Below are positions 16,906 through 25,813 of a DNA stretch of 64,000 nucleotides, one piece after another. The DNA comes from Oleispira sp963851095. Its GTDB lineage: Bacteria > Pseudomonadota > Gammaproteobacteria > Pseudomonadales > Oceanobacteraceae. The stretch is from positions 310,001-374,000 of the forward strand of contig CAWKOX010000007.1 in the NCBI GenBank assembly GCA_963851095.1, read 5' to 3'. The translations under genes were made by a program, and so were the position numbers. The notes under the pieces were generated by a model. That model did not search any database and was not told where the DNA came from. It saw only the letters and a list, made by a program, of their open reading frames with translations. Position 1 is the stretch's first letter, and each line of letters opens with the position of its first letter.

Positions 16906-18837
16906 GAGCATCCACTGACGTCCAACAGCTGGGCGGTTTGTAAAGTCTCTATATTTTTTATCGACTAGATTTTTAATGCTAAAACCTAGAGATATTTGAG
17001 GGAGTTGATATTGATAATTCATATCGATCAAATAGTAATCGTCACCTGCAATTATATTGCTACGATCGATATAAATGTTGCCATTTAATTGATTCAGTAA
17101 TTCGATATTATGATTTTGTTGTGACCAGCCAGTAATTAAACTAAAACTATTATGATAAATACCCGCTATTTGCTGATTATCAAATGACTTAACTTCGTCA
17201 TCTAAGCTTTTACTTTGGTATAAATCAGTACCAAAATGGCTATAGAAATGATCATCTTGGTAGCGCCATTGCCATTCAATACCTGTTAAATAGGCTTGTT
17301 TGCTATTTTCATAGCGGCCGATACCTCGGGAATCATAGACAGGTACTATGGCATTCTCTAATTGTCGGTAAAAAATTGCGCTATTCATTTGATGCTTGTC
17401 GTTAATGCGGTATAGATAATCAATACTGTAGGTTAAGCTGGTTTCGTCTAGTAAGTCTGGGTTGCCAAGTAATAGGCCTCTATCGCCAAAAAGTTGGTAG
17501 AGTGAAGGCTGTCGGTTACTGTTTTTTATGCTGACGTGAAGTTCACTTTGATAATTAAATCGCGAATACTTAATGTTATAACCAATAAAATTTTTATTAC
17601 TTTCTTCACTATCAACAGTACTATTACGTTTGCGGTTATAGCTGTGAGTATGTGATTGATAGATATCAGTTGTAATACGCTGTTTTTGCTCCTTATCAGC
17701 CCAGCGCATTCCTACTAAGATTTGAACACCTTGCTGATAAGCTTTTTGATCACAATTACCTTGCGGTGTTGCGCATTTGTAGCTGTCATCGTCATCAAGG
17801 TATCGACTTGCGAAGCTTTCTTTATAACCGGTCAGTTGTGTTTGAAATTGCCATTGCTCGAATAAGGCTTTCGATTGCCATTGTGCCTCAGAGCGAGTTT
17901 GATAAAATTTATCATTATCTTGCCCTAAGCCAATAACGCCCATTTTATCTTGGTAATGCTCATCGGTATTTTGTTGGAAAACTTTCCAATTATGTTCGCT
18001 TGAAAAAGAATACTCGCTAATTTTATGCTCTAACGGGTGTATTCCCTGTATTGATAGCGTGATGTCCTGCTGAGATAAATTTGAATTATTTCTAGAGTCA
18101 TTGCGAAAATAATCTGGTATGTTTTTACGTTGAGAATTGAATCTAACTCTTGCTGCGATTTCCTTATAGGACTGTGCAAGTTGTACACTAGTACGACGAA
18201 AATCAGCATTTTCAAGAGGTTCATTTTGATCACGTAGGGCGCTACTGCCAGTGGGGCTAGGAACTATATAGTCATAATTATTTGCACTCTGTTCATGATC
18301 TAGCTGAAAATTAAATCCCTGCTTAAATGAACGACTAAAAGACGCTGCTAGAGTCTCTTCTGAACCCATATTAAGGCTGATGTTATTATTGTTTACACCT
18401 TCCCTAGTTATAATATTAATCGTCCCACCAATAGCTTGATCAGAAAGGTCAAATGAACTGCCAGAACGGCTTATTTCTATGCGTTCGATTTGGTTTAATG
18501 GGATGATATTTAAATCGTATCCGCCGAACTGGCTATTATTCGATTTAATACCATTTACTAATAGTGTTGTTTGGCTCGCACTTGCACCACGTATGGAAAC
18601 TAAGGCTGGATTACCAAGTCCACCGGCTTGCTGTATTTGCAAACCATTTTGTTGCTGTAAAAAATTGGATAGATTTTGAAAGCGATTAATAAAGTCATCA
18701 CGCTGGAATACTTGGAAGTCTGAGGCCATTAAGTCATCTTTAGTGGCTTCCACAGACATAACGTCCAATTGAATTTCTTCATTGGCTAGACTGTTTAATG
18801 ACAGTAAAAAGAGTGAGATAAATAATAGTGTGCGCAT
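16885..18837 (-). CDS. btuB: TonB-dependent cobalamin receptor, BtuB-like
   Basis: Outer-membrane 22-strand receptor with a plug domain (NLSNFLQQQNGLQIQQAGG, VSIRGASASQTTLLVNGIK, IERIEISRSG, GGTINIITREG) and a C-terminal barrel ending in an aromatic residue (LFTNYSF). The frame continues upstream to 18981, but that extension is the cobalamin riboswitch read as protein. The ATG at 18837 gives a clean signal peptide (MRTLLFISLFLLSLNSLANEE). Riboswitch control and the downstream adenosyltransferase make corrinoid the likely substrate. The expected length of 650 aa is somewhat above E. coli BtuB (about 614). The SD is weak. Confidence 0.9.
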   Translation of the reverse strand: MRTLLFISLFLLSLNSLANEEIQLDVMSVEATKDDLMASDFQVFQRDDFINRFQNLSNFLQQQNGLQIQQAGGLGNPALVSIRGASASQTTLLVNGIKSNNSQFGGYDLNIIPLNQIERIEISRSGSSFDLSDQAIGGTINIITREGVNNNNISLNMGSEETLAASFSRSFKQGFNFQLDHEQSANNYDYIVPSPTGSSALRDQNEPLENADFRRTSVQLAQSYKEIAARVRFNSQRKNIPDYFRNDSRNNSNLSQQDITLSIQGIHPLEHKISEYSFSSEHNWKVFQQNTDEHYQDKMGVIGLGQDNDKFYQTRSEAQWQSKALFEQWQFQTQLTGYKESFASRYLDDDDSYKCATPQGNCDQKAYQQGVQILVGMRWADKEQKQRITTDIYQSHTHSYNRKRNSTVDSEESNKNFIGYNIKYSRFNYQSELHVSIKNSNRQPSLYQLFGDRGLLLGNPDLLDETSLTYSIDYLYRINDKHQMNSAIFYRQLENAIVPVYDSRGIGRYENSKQAYLTGIEWQWRYQDDHFYSHFGTDLYQSKSLDDEVKSFDNQQIAGIYHNSFSLITGWSQQNHNIELLNQLNGNIYIDRSNIIAGDDYYLIDMNYQYQLPQISLGFSIKNLVDKKYRDFTNRPAVGRQWMLFTNYSF

Positions 18838-18919
18838 ATGACCACATGAATAATATGTTTGCGCTAAGAGAGAAGGCGAATATTCGCCTAAGTCGCCCGC
18901 CGCAACATTAGAAATTTTG

Positions 18920-19149
18920 CAATTAGGCCGGTATCCGGGCTGACGACTTGGAATATTCTTCCTCTTATTGCACCTTCCCATAGGCTCGATCTTTTTGCTT
19001 AAAAGTAAAAAGAGAGCACCACAGTGGCATATGACAATAAGTTAAGTCGATCACCGTTGCGGGGGCAGCGTTGGATTCGTATGCGTTGCAGTGACTTACC
19101 AAACTTCCCGTTTAACTGCTGAATAGGAATATTCAGCAGCACCTAAATG
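18920..19149 (-). ncRNA. Cobalamin (AdoCbl) riboswitch in the btuB leader
   Basis: Read on the minus strand, the conserved blocks come in the right order. TTAGGTGC lies at the 5' end, then an apical hairpin GCTGAATATTCCTATTCAGC, CGGGAAG at 19104-19110 and GCTGCCCCCGCAACGGTGA at 19051-19069. GCCACTGT follows at 19021-19028, and the B12 box GTCAGCCCGGATACCGGCC at 18926-18944. Downstream, the palindrome GGCGAATATTCGCC (18875-18888) followed by a pyrimidine-rich stretch may be the expression platform. It should repress btuB, and probably the two genes after it, when adenosylcobalamin is abundant. Confidence 0.93.
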
Positions 19150-19156
19150 AGCGCGT

Positions 19157-19185
19157 AGGGTAAGGCTTATTGAAAAAATGGTCAA
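19157..19185 (-). promoter_or_regulatory. Candidate sigma-70 promoter for the riboswitch operon
   Basis: On the minus strand TTGACC (19185-19180) and TACCCT (19162-19157) are separated by 17 bases and lie just upstream of the first conserved riboswitch block. The -35 matches well; the -10 is weak (three of six). Position is the main support. Confidence 0.4.
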
Positions 19186-19254
19186 GTAGATATCTGATAG
19201 CTACATTGGAAACCTGTTGTCTTTCTAGCAGAAATACGAAAATGATTCGCGCTG

Positions 19255-21276
19255 CTATTTAGGAAGCAGCGGTTGATTTGGGATTTTGAGGGTAAAGCAT
19301 GCTCCCTCACCGGGTTTAGATTCAATATCAAGTTGGCCATTGTGGTGAGCAGTAATAATAAAGTAAGAAACGGATAAGCCTAAGCCAGTGCCAGCACCAA
19401 TATCCTTAGTGGTAAAGAAAGGTTCGAAGATGCGTCTTCGAACGTCTTTCTCGATACCAGGGCCATTATCTTTAACATTAATGTAAGTATATTTATTATC
19501 CTGGTCCGCAGATAAATTAATGTGCGGTACCCAGTTTATGTCAGGATGATTCGGCTGATAGTGGCTTAGAGCTTGGGCGGAGTTCTGTAGCAAATTCAGA
19601 ATTACCTGTTCAAGCTCTGAAGGAATGCAGTAAAACATTAACGATTCATCAATGTTCGCGAGTTGAATTTCTATATTCTTTAGTTCTAAGTCGGCACGGG
19701 CTAGATTGAGAGTACGCTCTATGAGGTCTTTTATGTGAGTCGGACTTAACTGCTTTTGATTGCCGCGAGAGAACTGAAGCATGTTGGATACAATGCTGGC
19801 AGCTCTTTGCCCAGCGTCTTGGATATTGTTAAGAAATTTGATAATTTGTCGCTGCTCTAAATATCCAGTCATGGATGACAGATTGAGATTGTAGGACTTG
19901 GCAATTTCTTTGTTTTTAGCATTATCAACTTGAATACGGCGTTTTATATTTTGTATACCTTGCAGTATTGCCCCTAAAGGATTATTGATTTCGTGAGCCA
20001 TTCCTGCCGCTAATCCGCCAACGGATTTCATCTTTTCCGTTTGCATAATGACTTCTTCTATTTTTTGACGTTGGCTAATGTCATCAATCCTGATTACTAA
20101 TCCGTTTAAATTATTGTCTTTAAGTGGGTATAAAGTGATGTCTGCGGGGAAGCTGCCTATCGGTAGCGACAATTTTAAACGTTCAATTTTTTTAACAGAA
20201 TTTTCAGCCAAGCTTTGCCTGATTAGATCATTGAAATCCGTCAACTCTTTTATGTAATTAAATAACTGCTTGCCTACAAGAGGATGACGCTCGCAGTCAA
20301 GCCAGTCTGCTGCTTGCTGATTACACTGAATAATGAACCCGTTATTATCAAGGGTAAATAACGCAGAAGGCATTGAGTCGATGATGCTATCTAAGATACT
20401 TTGTGTATGAGTTAGTTGAGTCTCTACCGAGCGACGAATGGTGATTTCACTGGCTAATTTTTCGTTAATTGTACGGGTTTCATTTGATAAACGAATGGCT
20501 CTAATGCGGGCATTTTCTGCTTTTTCTTTTTCTTTCATTAATGTCATTTTACGATCGTCATTAATGATAATTAATGTATTCAATGCTTCGCAAAGTTTTG
20601 CGGTATCAGCATCGTTTAAGTCAAATCGGATGTTGTCGTCAGGCTGAGATTGAATTTCTTCAATCGTTGTTAATAATCTTTTGTAGGGAGAGCGTTGCCA
20701 AAAACGAATGCAGTTATAGAGAAAAAATAATAGAAGTGTCGATAAACTAACGATCACTAGGGCAGTTGAGACTGTGTCAGCATAGAAAAATTTAGCCAGC
20801 CCGTTTTGCGGGATAATAACCAGTTTTAAGGGTTTCGTACCCACATAAGAATTAATTTGGATGTCTTTGGCAGCCGAGAGAGTATCACTACGGCTCTGTA
20901 AATTAAAAATATGACGATCTGGATTGTGTTTAGAACCGTTATTAATTATTTTTTTATTAAATGAATCGGGTAAGTTGTGTATGCAGGTATTTGAGCAGGC
21001 ATAAATTATGCGTTCATTTTTAATGTTATAAAATGCAATTTCTTGAATTTTATAGTGTTGTACCATGCTGTTTGAGAGAGATTGAAGTGCAAAAATATTC
21101 TCCGGGTCTTGCTGAAGTTGTAGCTGAAATATATCAGCAAAAGACTTACTGATTTTGGGCGAAATATATTCTCGACCGATTCTATCAGCCGCTAAGATAT
21201 AGGCTGTCGTAGCAATAATAACAATGAGTATGCAAGATATGATCGTTGCAGTAATAACTTTTTGCCGTATGAGCAA
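19255..21276 (-). CDS. Membrane sensor histidine kinase with PAS domain (orphan)
   Basis: An N-terminal membrane helix (residues about 9-30) and a periplasmic region of about 130 residues are followed by a second helix near 170-190. Then come a coiled linker, a PAS domain (about 290-400, MPSALFTLDNNGFIIQCN) and a dimerisation/phosphoacceptor segment GLAAGMAHEINNPLGAIL near residue 424. The ATPase domain has ELEQVILNLLQNSAQA, VKDNGPGIEK and GTGLGLSVSYF. The class resembles NtrB/DctB-type kinases. No response regulator is adjacent. It is codirectional with and upstream of the btuB riboswitch, which has its own probable promoter. The ligand is unknown. Confidence 0.9.
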   Translation of the reverse strand: MLIRQKVITATIISCILIVIIATTAYILAADRIGREYISPKISKSFADIFQLQLQQDPENIFALQSLSNSMVQHYKIQEIAFYNIKNERIIYACSNTCIHNLPDSFNKKIINNGSKHNPDRHIFNLQSRSDTLSAAKDIQINSYVGTKPLKLVIIPQNGLAKFFYADTVSTALVIVSLSTLLLFFLYNCIRFWQRSPYKRLLTTIEEIQSQPDDNIRFDLNDADTAKLCEALNTLIIINDDRKMTLMKEKEKAENARIRAIRLSNETRTINEKLASEITIRRSVETQLTHTQSILDSIIDSMPSALFTLDNNGFIIQCNQQAADWLDCERHPLVGKQLFNYIKELTDFNDLIRQSLAENSVKKIERLKLSLPIGSFPADITLYPLKDNNLNGLVIRIDDISQRQKIEEVIMQTEKMKSVGGLAAGMAHEINNPLGAILQGIQNIKRRIQVDNAKNKEIAKSYNLNLSSMTGYLEQRQIIKFLNNIQDAGQRAASIVSNMLQFSRGNQKQLSPTHIKDLIERTLNLARADLELKNIEIQLANIDESLMFYCIPSELEQVILNLLQNSAQALSHYQPNHPDINWVPHINLSADQDNKYTYINVKDNGPGIEKDVRRRIFEPFFTTKDIGAGTGLGLSVSYFIITAHHNGQLDIESKPGEGACFTLKIPNQPLLPK

Positions 21277-21373
21277 GCTGAGTATCCTGATGAATTATTT
21301 AGGCGTATTACTAACATAGCTGCTTTTGTCGTTTTGATCACTATTATAATGATCAAAAGGGTGAAAAATTTGG

Positions 21374-22357
21374 CTATGAAGTATTTTCTGCTTGAAGCGA
21401 TTTGATGGACTTAAATAGCGCTAGATGATTCGGGAGTTCATAATCAATCAGTTGGGCTTTCGTAATTAAATATCCAGTAATAAAATCAATCTCAGTTTCA
21501 CGCATAGATCGCACATCTTGCAGCATAGAAGAAACGTTTTCTGCAGTTAGATTGGCAATAGATTTAACTCTCTCGGTTAAGTCAAACGCTAATGGCCAGC
21601 ACATTGCTTTATACAGGTTTTGAGTTTCTTCACACAGCGCTTCCAGTTCTCGATTTATGACAGGGTCATTAATCAAAATACCATTTTTACAATTATGCTT
21701 TACCGTTAGTGGGTTGATAACGGCGTTAACCGCTAGTTTAGCAAATAACACCTCTTCAATCTTGGGGTGCCACTTATGTTCGCCTTTGAGGGTATTGATA
21801 TCGAGCTTTAAAGCAGGATAGCCCTCTTGAGTTAACTTACCCTCTGAAAAACAGCCCTCGGAAAAACAGCCTCCTGAAAAATAACCCCATTGAGTGATAC
21901 CTTGGCCAGCGTGAACAATATGCTGTGAGCTTTTTTTATACGCACCTTCCGTCGTTGAGGCTGCAAATAGAGCGTTGTGTGGATATTGTGCTGCAACGAG
22001 TTCTTGCTGCCCCATGCCGTTTTGTAATAAAACGATTTGGCAGTCTTGGCTTATCGCCTTTTTCCATAAATCTAGGGCTGCAAGGCACTGGGTTGCTTTG
22101 CAGCATACAACGATCACATCTAGAGGTTCATTTTGCCAAACGGGCGTCGTATATTGGGTGATTTGGTATTGATCATCCAGCTGGAAATCGATTTCTTTAA
22201 GCGCAGAGTTACGGGGCAATGCATAAACATTCGCATTGCTGGAAATTTGGCTTCTGAACAAGCAGCCAATAGCACCAAGGCCTATGATGCCAATACTGAT
22301 GCCGCCCTTTAAGGGTGCTGATGAGTTATTCACAGGTGTTCTGTTTTGTTTATCCAT
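21374..22357 (-). CDS. panE: 2-dehydropantoate 2-reductase (ketopantoate reductase) family
   Basis: NADPH-dependent reductase of the PanE/ApbA family, pantothenate pathway. The dinucleotide-binding motif IGIIGLGAIGCLF follows a short N-terminal extension. LLQNGMGQQE is the second conserved block, and the family lysine lies in NAVINPLTVKHN. Residues about 156-171 (GGCFSEGCFSEG) are an in-frame expansion from three 15-bp DNA repeats in the region joining the domains. It is a lone minus-strand gene. Since several family members act on other 2-keto acids, panE is probable rather than certain. Confidence 0.83.
   Translation of the reverse strand: MDKQNRTPVNNSSAPLKGGISIGIIGLGAIGCLFRSQISSNANVYALPRNSALKEIDFQLDDQYQITQYTTPVWQNEPLDVIVVCCKATQCLAALDLWKKAISQDCQIVLLQNGMGQQELVAAQYPHNALFAASTTEGAYKKSSQHIVHAGQGITQWGYFSGGCFSEGCFSEGKLTQEGYPALKLDINTLKGEHKWHPKIEEVLFAKLAVNAVINPLTVKHNCKNGILINDPVINRELEALCEETQNLYKAMCWPLAFDLTERVKSIANLTAENVSSMLQDVRSMRETEIDFITGYLITKAQLIDYELPNHLALFKSIKSLQAENTS
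21841..21885. repeat. Three 15-bp in-frame repeats inside panE
   Basis: CCTCTGAAAAACAGC, CCTCGGAAAAACAGC and CTCCTGAAAAATAAC are contiguous. The first two differ at one base and the third is more diverged. They encode the Gly/Cys/Phe/Ser/Glu repeat in PanE. Confidence 0.85.
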
Positions 22358-22649
22358 AGCTCGTATTATACGACTTTAGAGAATTCGAGAAAGGCTTAAT
22401 ATGACACCTCCCTAGTACCCATAATGTCTCTTTTCTTTGTCTACAGTCCCAGCGAAGTCATAAAGTACTCTAATTTTCTTAAAAAATATGTATCGAATCA
22501 TTGGGAAGGGATCACTTTAAAATGGCTTCATAATTTAGGTGATTATTGCCAGAATGGCGTTTTAAGGGTATATATAGCCCAATTGTCCGATTTAATACCG
22601 ACTTAATTACGATCTAATTATCACTATATCTAACTTTAGGAGGCGACTG

Positions 22650-23135
22650 ATGCCATCTTTTGACATAGTCTCAGAAATTGAAAAACACGAAGCGCAAAAT
22701 GCTGTGGATTCTGCTAACCGTGAAGTAAAAACACGTTTTGACTTTAAAGGTGTGAATGCGACATTTGAGTTAAAAGATAAAGAAGTAACACTAACAGCCA
22801 ACGAAGAATTTCAAATTGAGCAGATGAAACCGATGCTCGAATCGAATCTTATTAAACGCAAGATTAAAGTATCTTGTCTTGAATATGGCAAATTAGTCGG
22901 TGCGGGCAAGCAAGTGAAAATGGCGGCAGAATTGCGTCAGGGTATCGATAAAGACCTAGGTCGTATAATAAATAAGAAGATTAAAGAAAGTAAGATCAAG
23001 GTGACGTCTGCAGTGCAGGGTGAAATGGTACGTGTTACGGGTAAAAAACGTGATGAATTGCAGCAGGTTATGCAGATGTTAAAAGCAGACGAAGAAATCG
23101 AACTGCCTTTGATGTTTAAGAATTTTAAAGACTAA
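22650..23135 (+). CDS. yajQ: YajQ family nucleotide-binding protein
   Basis: Small cytoplasmic protein of the YajQ/DUF520 family (161 aa, normal length). It has the N-terminal MPSFDIVSEIEKHEAQNAVD, the core TRFDFKGVNATFEL, and LRQGIDKDLGRIINKKIKES. Family members bind c-di-GMP or other nucleotides, and some act with transcription factors; the role here is not determinable. AGGAGG precedes the ATG at good spacing. Its terminator follows, and ampG converges from the right. Confidence 0.95.
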   Translation: MPSFDIVSEIEKHEAQNAVDSANREVKTRFDFKGVNATFELKDKEVTLTANEEFQIEQMKPMLESNLIKRKIKVSCLEYGKLVGAGKQVKMAAELRQGIDKDLGRIINKKIKESKIKVTSAVQGEMVRVTGKKRDELQQVMQMLKADEEIELPLMFKNFKD

Positions 23136-23165
23136 GATCATCCTTCATTTTAACCTTTCTAAAAT

Positions 23166-23203
23166 AGCCCGCCTTGCTAATCTGCAAGCGCGGGCTTTTT
23201 TTT
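23166..23203 (+). terminator. Intrinsic terminator of yajQ
   Basis: AGCCCGCCTTGC and GCAAGCGCGGGCT form a GC-rich stem with one bulge and a six-base loop, followed by an eight-base T-run. Confidence 0.88.
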
Positions 23204-23236
23204 GGCTATTGATTGAGGACTATTAATTTGTGCTTA

Positions 23237-24556
23237 TTAATTTTGGCGGATGGCTGATTGGCTTGTTGCTTTTTCACTAGCAGCTTCTTGATCCATGGTC
23301 TGCTCATTCCAAGGTGCGACCTTAAGGAGCAGTAACATTCCCGGTACAGCAATTGCAGTGCAAAATAAGTAGAAGTTTGTCCAGCCCATATTTTCAACAA
23401 TAATCCCCGTAGTTGCATTGGCGAATGTTCTTGGCAGTGCCGTCAAAGCGGTAAATAGAGCCAGTTGAGTGGCGGTATAAGCAGGTGATGTGGTTCTGGC
23501 AATAAAAGCAACAAAGGCGGCTGTTCCTAAGCCAACGCCTAAATATTCAAAACCAATAACCAGTGCCAATACCCAAAGGTTGTGACCAATTTCTGCCAGC
23601 AGGGCAAAACCGAGTATCGAGACAATTTGAGCACCGCCAAATAGCCAGAGTGCTTTATTAATGCCAATTCTTAGCATTAAAATTCCGCCAAAAATCCCAC
23701 CAAAAATAGCAGGCCAAAGGGCAGCATGTTTTGCGACTAAACCAATCTCTGTTTTCGAAAAACCTAAATCTAAATAAAACGGCGTGGATAGTGCCGTCGC
23801 CATGCTATCGCCGATTTTATAAAGAAACATAAAGGATAAAATCCATAACGCAGATTTTACTCCATGGCGGCCAAAAAATTCTTGAAAAGGTTCGGTAATC
23901 GCGGCTCTAAGAGTGAGGGGGCGATGACTATTCACTTCTGGTTCATCGCTGAATAGCACCATTAGAATACCCAACGATAAAAAGGCAGCGGTAATAATAA
24001 AAACAAAATCCCAAGCATAATGATCGGCGAGTATCAGTGATAACGAACCTGGAATAAGGCTGGCGATGCGATAAGTCGTTACGTGAATACTATTACCTAA
24101 ACCCAGTTCTCGGTCGGGTAAGATTTCACGACGAAAGGCATCGATGCTGATATCTAAACTGGCGCTTAAAAAGGCCGTGATCGCACATAAAATAGCAATT
24201 TCAGACAGCTGGGTTTTAGGGTCTAAAAATCCAAGGTAGCCGATACTGGCGAGCATTAAAACTTGAGTTATTAACATCCAACTACGGCGTCGTCCCATAT
24301 TGGAAGGCGCGTAGCGATCCATTAAGGGCGACCATACGAACTTCCAAGTATAGGGAATGCCGACTAAGGCAAAAAAGCCGATTTCTTTTAGCCCAACCCC
24401 TTCGCTGCGCAACCAAGCAGGAACCAGTTGGTAAAGAATAAATAGCGGTAAACCAGAGGCAAAGCCTGTAAAAAGACAGATTAATAAACGACGGTGTAAA
24501 AATGGAGCCAGCCATTTTGGGGCTGGGCCCATTGTCTGATAAAAATTGTCTAGCAT
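23237..24556 (-). CDS. ampG: AmpG-like major facilitator permease
   Basis: Twelve-helix MFS protein of the AmpG type, which imports GlcNAc-anhydro-muropeptides during cell-wall recycling. Features are the N-terminal LLICLFTGFASGLPLFILY, VGIPYTWKFVWSPLMDRY and MGRRRSWMLI, and a charged C-terminal tail. The ATG at 24556 overlaps the stop of the ATL gene by seven bases. A GTG at 24562 is the other option. The three minus-strand genes from the SDR through ATL to ampG are tightly packed, so they are likely cotranscribed. Substrate is inferred from family. Confidence 0.85.
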   Translation of the reverse strand: MLDNFYQTMGPAPKWLAPFLHRRLLICLFTGFASGLPLFILYQLVPAWLRSEGVGLKEIGFFALVGIPYTWKFVWSPLMDRYAPSNMGRRRSWMLITQVLMLASIGYLGFLDPKTQLSEIAILCAITAFLSASLDISIDAFRREILPDRELGLGNSIHVTTYRIASLIPGSLSLILADHYAWDFVFIITAAFLSLGILMVLFSDEPEVNSHRPLTLRAAITEPFQEFFGRHGVKSALWILSFMFLYKIGDSMATALSTPFYLDLGFSKTEIGLVAKHAALWPAIFGGIFGGILMLRIGINKALWLFGGAQIVSILGFALLAEIGHNLWVLALVIGFEYLGVGLGTAAFVAFIARTTSPAYTATQLALFTALTALPRTFANATTGIIVENMGWTNFYLFCTAIAVPGMLLLLKVAPWNEQTMDQEAASEKATSQSAIRQN

Positions 24557-24852
24557 GACCACTGATAGTCCTTTAAACGAATGCGGCCATTGTGCAACAG
24601 AATGCCTTCATCTGCTAATTTGTCTTTTTGCACCTGCCACGCCTCGCTGCCTTCTGGAAAACTGATCTTGCCTTGAGCGTTAATCACTCGATGCCAAGGT
24701 AAGCTAGAATCTTTGGGAAGGTGCTTTAGGGTGCGTCCAACCCAGCGGGCAGAACTTGGACGGCCAGCTAAGCGAGCTAGCTGGCCGTAGGTCGCAACAT
24801 TACCTTTTGGAATGGCGGCGATAAATTGATATAGGGTTTCTTCGGGAGTCAT
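24550..24852 (-). CDS. Alkyltransferase-like protein (ATL), DNA base-flipping repair sensor
   Basis: Resembles the C-terminal DNA-binding domain of O6-methylguanine-DNA methyltransferase. The motifs GNVATYGQLARLAGRPSSAR, VGRTLKHLP and LPWHRVINAQGKIS are visible. The active-site PCHRV of true methyltransferases reads PWHRV, so the acceptor cysteine is a tryptophan. The protein therefore cannot accept an alkyl group. It belongs with the ATL group (E. coli YbaZ), which bind O6-alkylguanine and channel it to nucleotide excision repair. At 100 aa it has the expected length. Its 3' end overlaps ampG. Confidence 0.93.
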   Translation of the reverse strand: MTPEETLYQFIAAIPKGNVATYGQLARLAGRPSSARWVGRTLKHLPKDSSLPWHRVINAQGKISFPEGSEAWQVQKDKLADEGILLHNGRIRLKDYQWSC

Positions 24853-24875
24853 TCGTTTATGATATAGAAAAGGGC

Positions 24876-25658
24876 TTATACACGTAAACCACCATCACAC
24901 TCAATAATGCGGCCTGTGTAATAATCGTTTTCAAAAATGAAAGCTGCTGAGTGAGCAATCTCATCAGGTCTGCCCATACGTCTTAATGGAATTCCTGCCG
25001 CCATTTTAGCCAACGCTTCTGGTTTCATGCCTTGGGTCATCTCTGTTTCAATAAACCCCGGAGCAATCGCGGCGACGCGAATGTTCTGACGCGCCAGCTC
25101 TTTGGCCCAAGTTACTGTCATCGCAGCAACACCGGCTTTGGCGGCAGAATAATTACTCTGGCCCATGTTTCCAGCTCGGGAGATACTGGATATGTTAATA
25201 ATGCAGCCTGCACAATCTGCTGCTTCATTATTGGCCTGAGCTTGCTTGATCATCTGAACTGAAGCTTCGCGTGCGCACAAGAAAACACCGGTTAAATTAA
25301 CATCTATTACTGCTTGCCACTGCGGCATAGACAACTTAGATATATCATCGCCTTTTGCTTTAACCATTAAACCATCGCGTAAAATGCCGGCATTATTGAT
25401 GAGGCCGTCGATGCGCCCTAATTGTTCAGGGATCGCAGCAAACGTACTTTCTACTTGTTGCTCATCTGCGACGTTGCAAGAGAAGATAGCGCCTTTGCGC
25501 CCAGTCGCTTCAACCTGTTTTAGCGTTTCATTCATTTGCTCAGCATTTAAATCAATGATGGCAATGTCAGCGCCACGATTAGCTAGGTAAACCGCCATTG
25601 CACGGCCTAAGCCTTGACCTGCTCCTGTAATGGCGATTACTTTATCTATTAATTGCAT
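24876..25658 (-). CDS. Short-chain dehydrogenase, FabG-like 3-oxoacyl-[ACP] reductase
   Basis: Classical SDR of 260 aa. The cofactor motif is TGAGQGLGRAM, the structural motif NNAGILRDGLM, the catalytic serine lies in ISSISRAGNMG, and the YSAAKAG tyrosine-lysine pair is intact. The C-terminus ETEMTQGM...IPLRRMGRPDEIA is FabG-like. It is not in a fab cluster, so its oxo-substrate cannot be fixed. A role in fatty-acid or acetoacetyl-CoA metabolism is likely. AAGGAACTACC precedes the ATG. It is the first gene of the tight SDR-ATL-ampG run. Confidence 0.87.
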   Translation of the reverse strand: MQLIDKVIAITGAGQGLGRAMAVYLANRGADIAIIDLNAEQMNETLKQVEATGRKGAIFSCNVADEQQVESTFAAIPEQLGRIDGLINNAGILRDGLMVKAKGDDISKLSMPQWQAVIDVNLTGVFLCAREASVQMIKQAQANNEAADCAGCIINISSISRAGNMGQSNYSAAKAGVAAMTVTWAKELARQNIRVAAIAPGFIETEMTQGMKPEALAKMAAGIPLRRMGRPDEIAHSAAFIFENDYYTGRIIECDGGLRV

Positions 25659-25813
25659 GGTAGTTCCTTAGCGGGATGGCGTTTTAAAATGAGTTTTGAT
25701 CATTATAAGAAGTTTATGGTGAGTAAGAGACCAAGATATCTTGAAATTTGAACAAGTGAACCCATCTTTGAAACATCATCAAATAATATTTGTAAAAGAA
25801 TTTAGGAGGCATG

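Noticed and set aside
22424..22606. 60-codon frame between panE and yajQ
   Set aside because: No ribosome site, no family resemblance, lies in an AT-rich spacer that is needed for the yajQ promoter; more likely chance.
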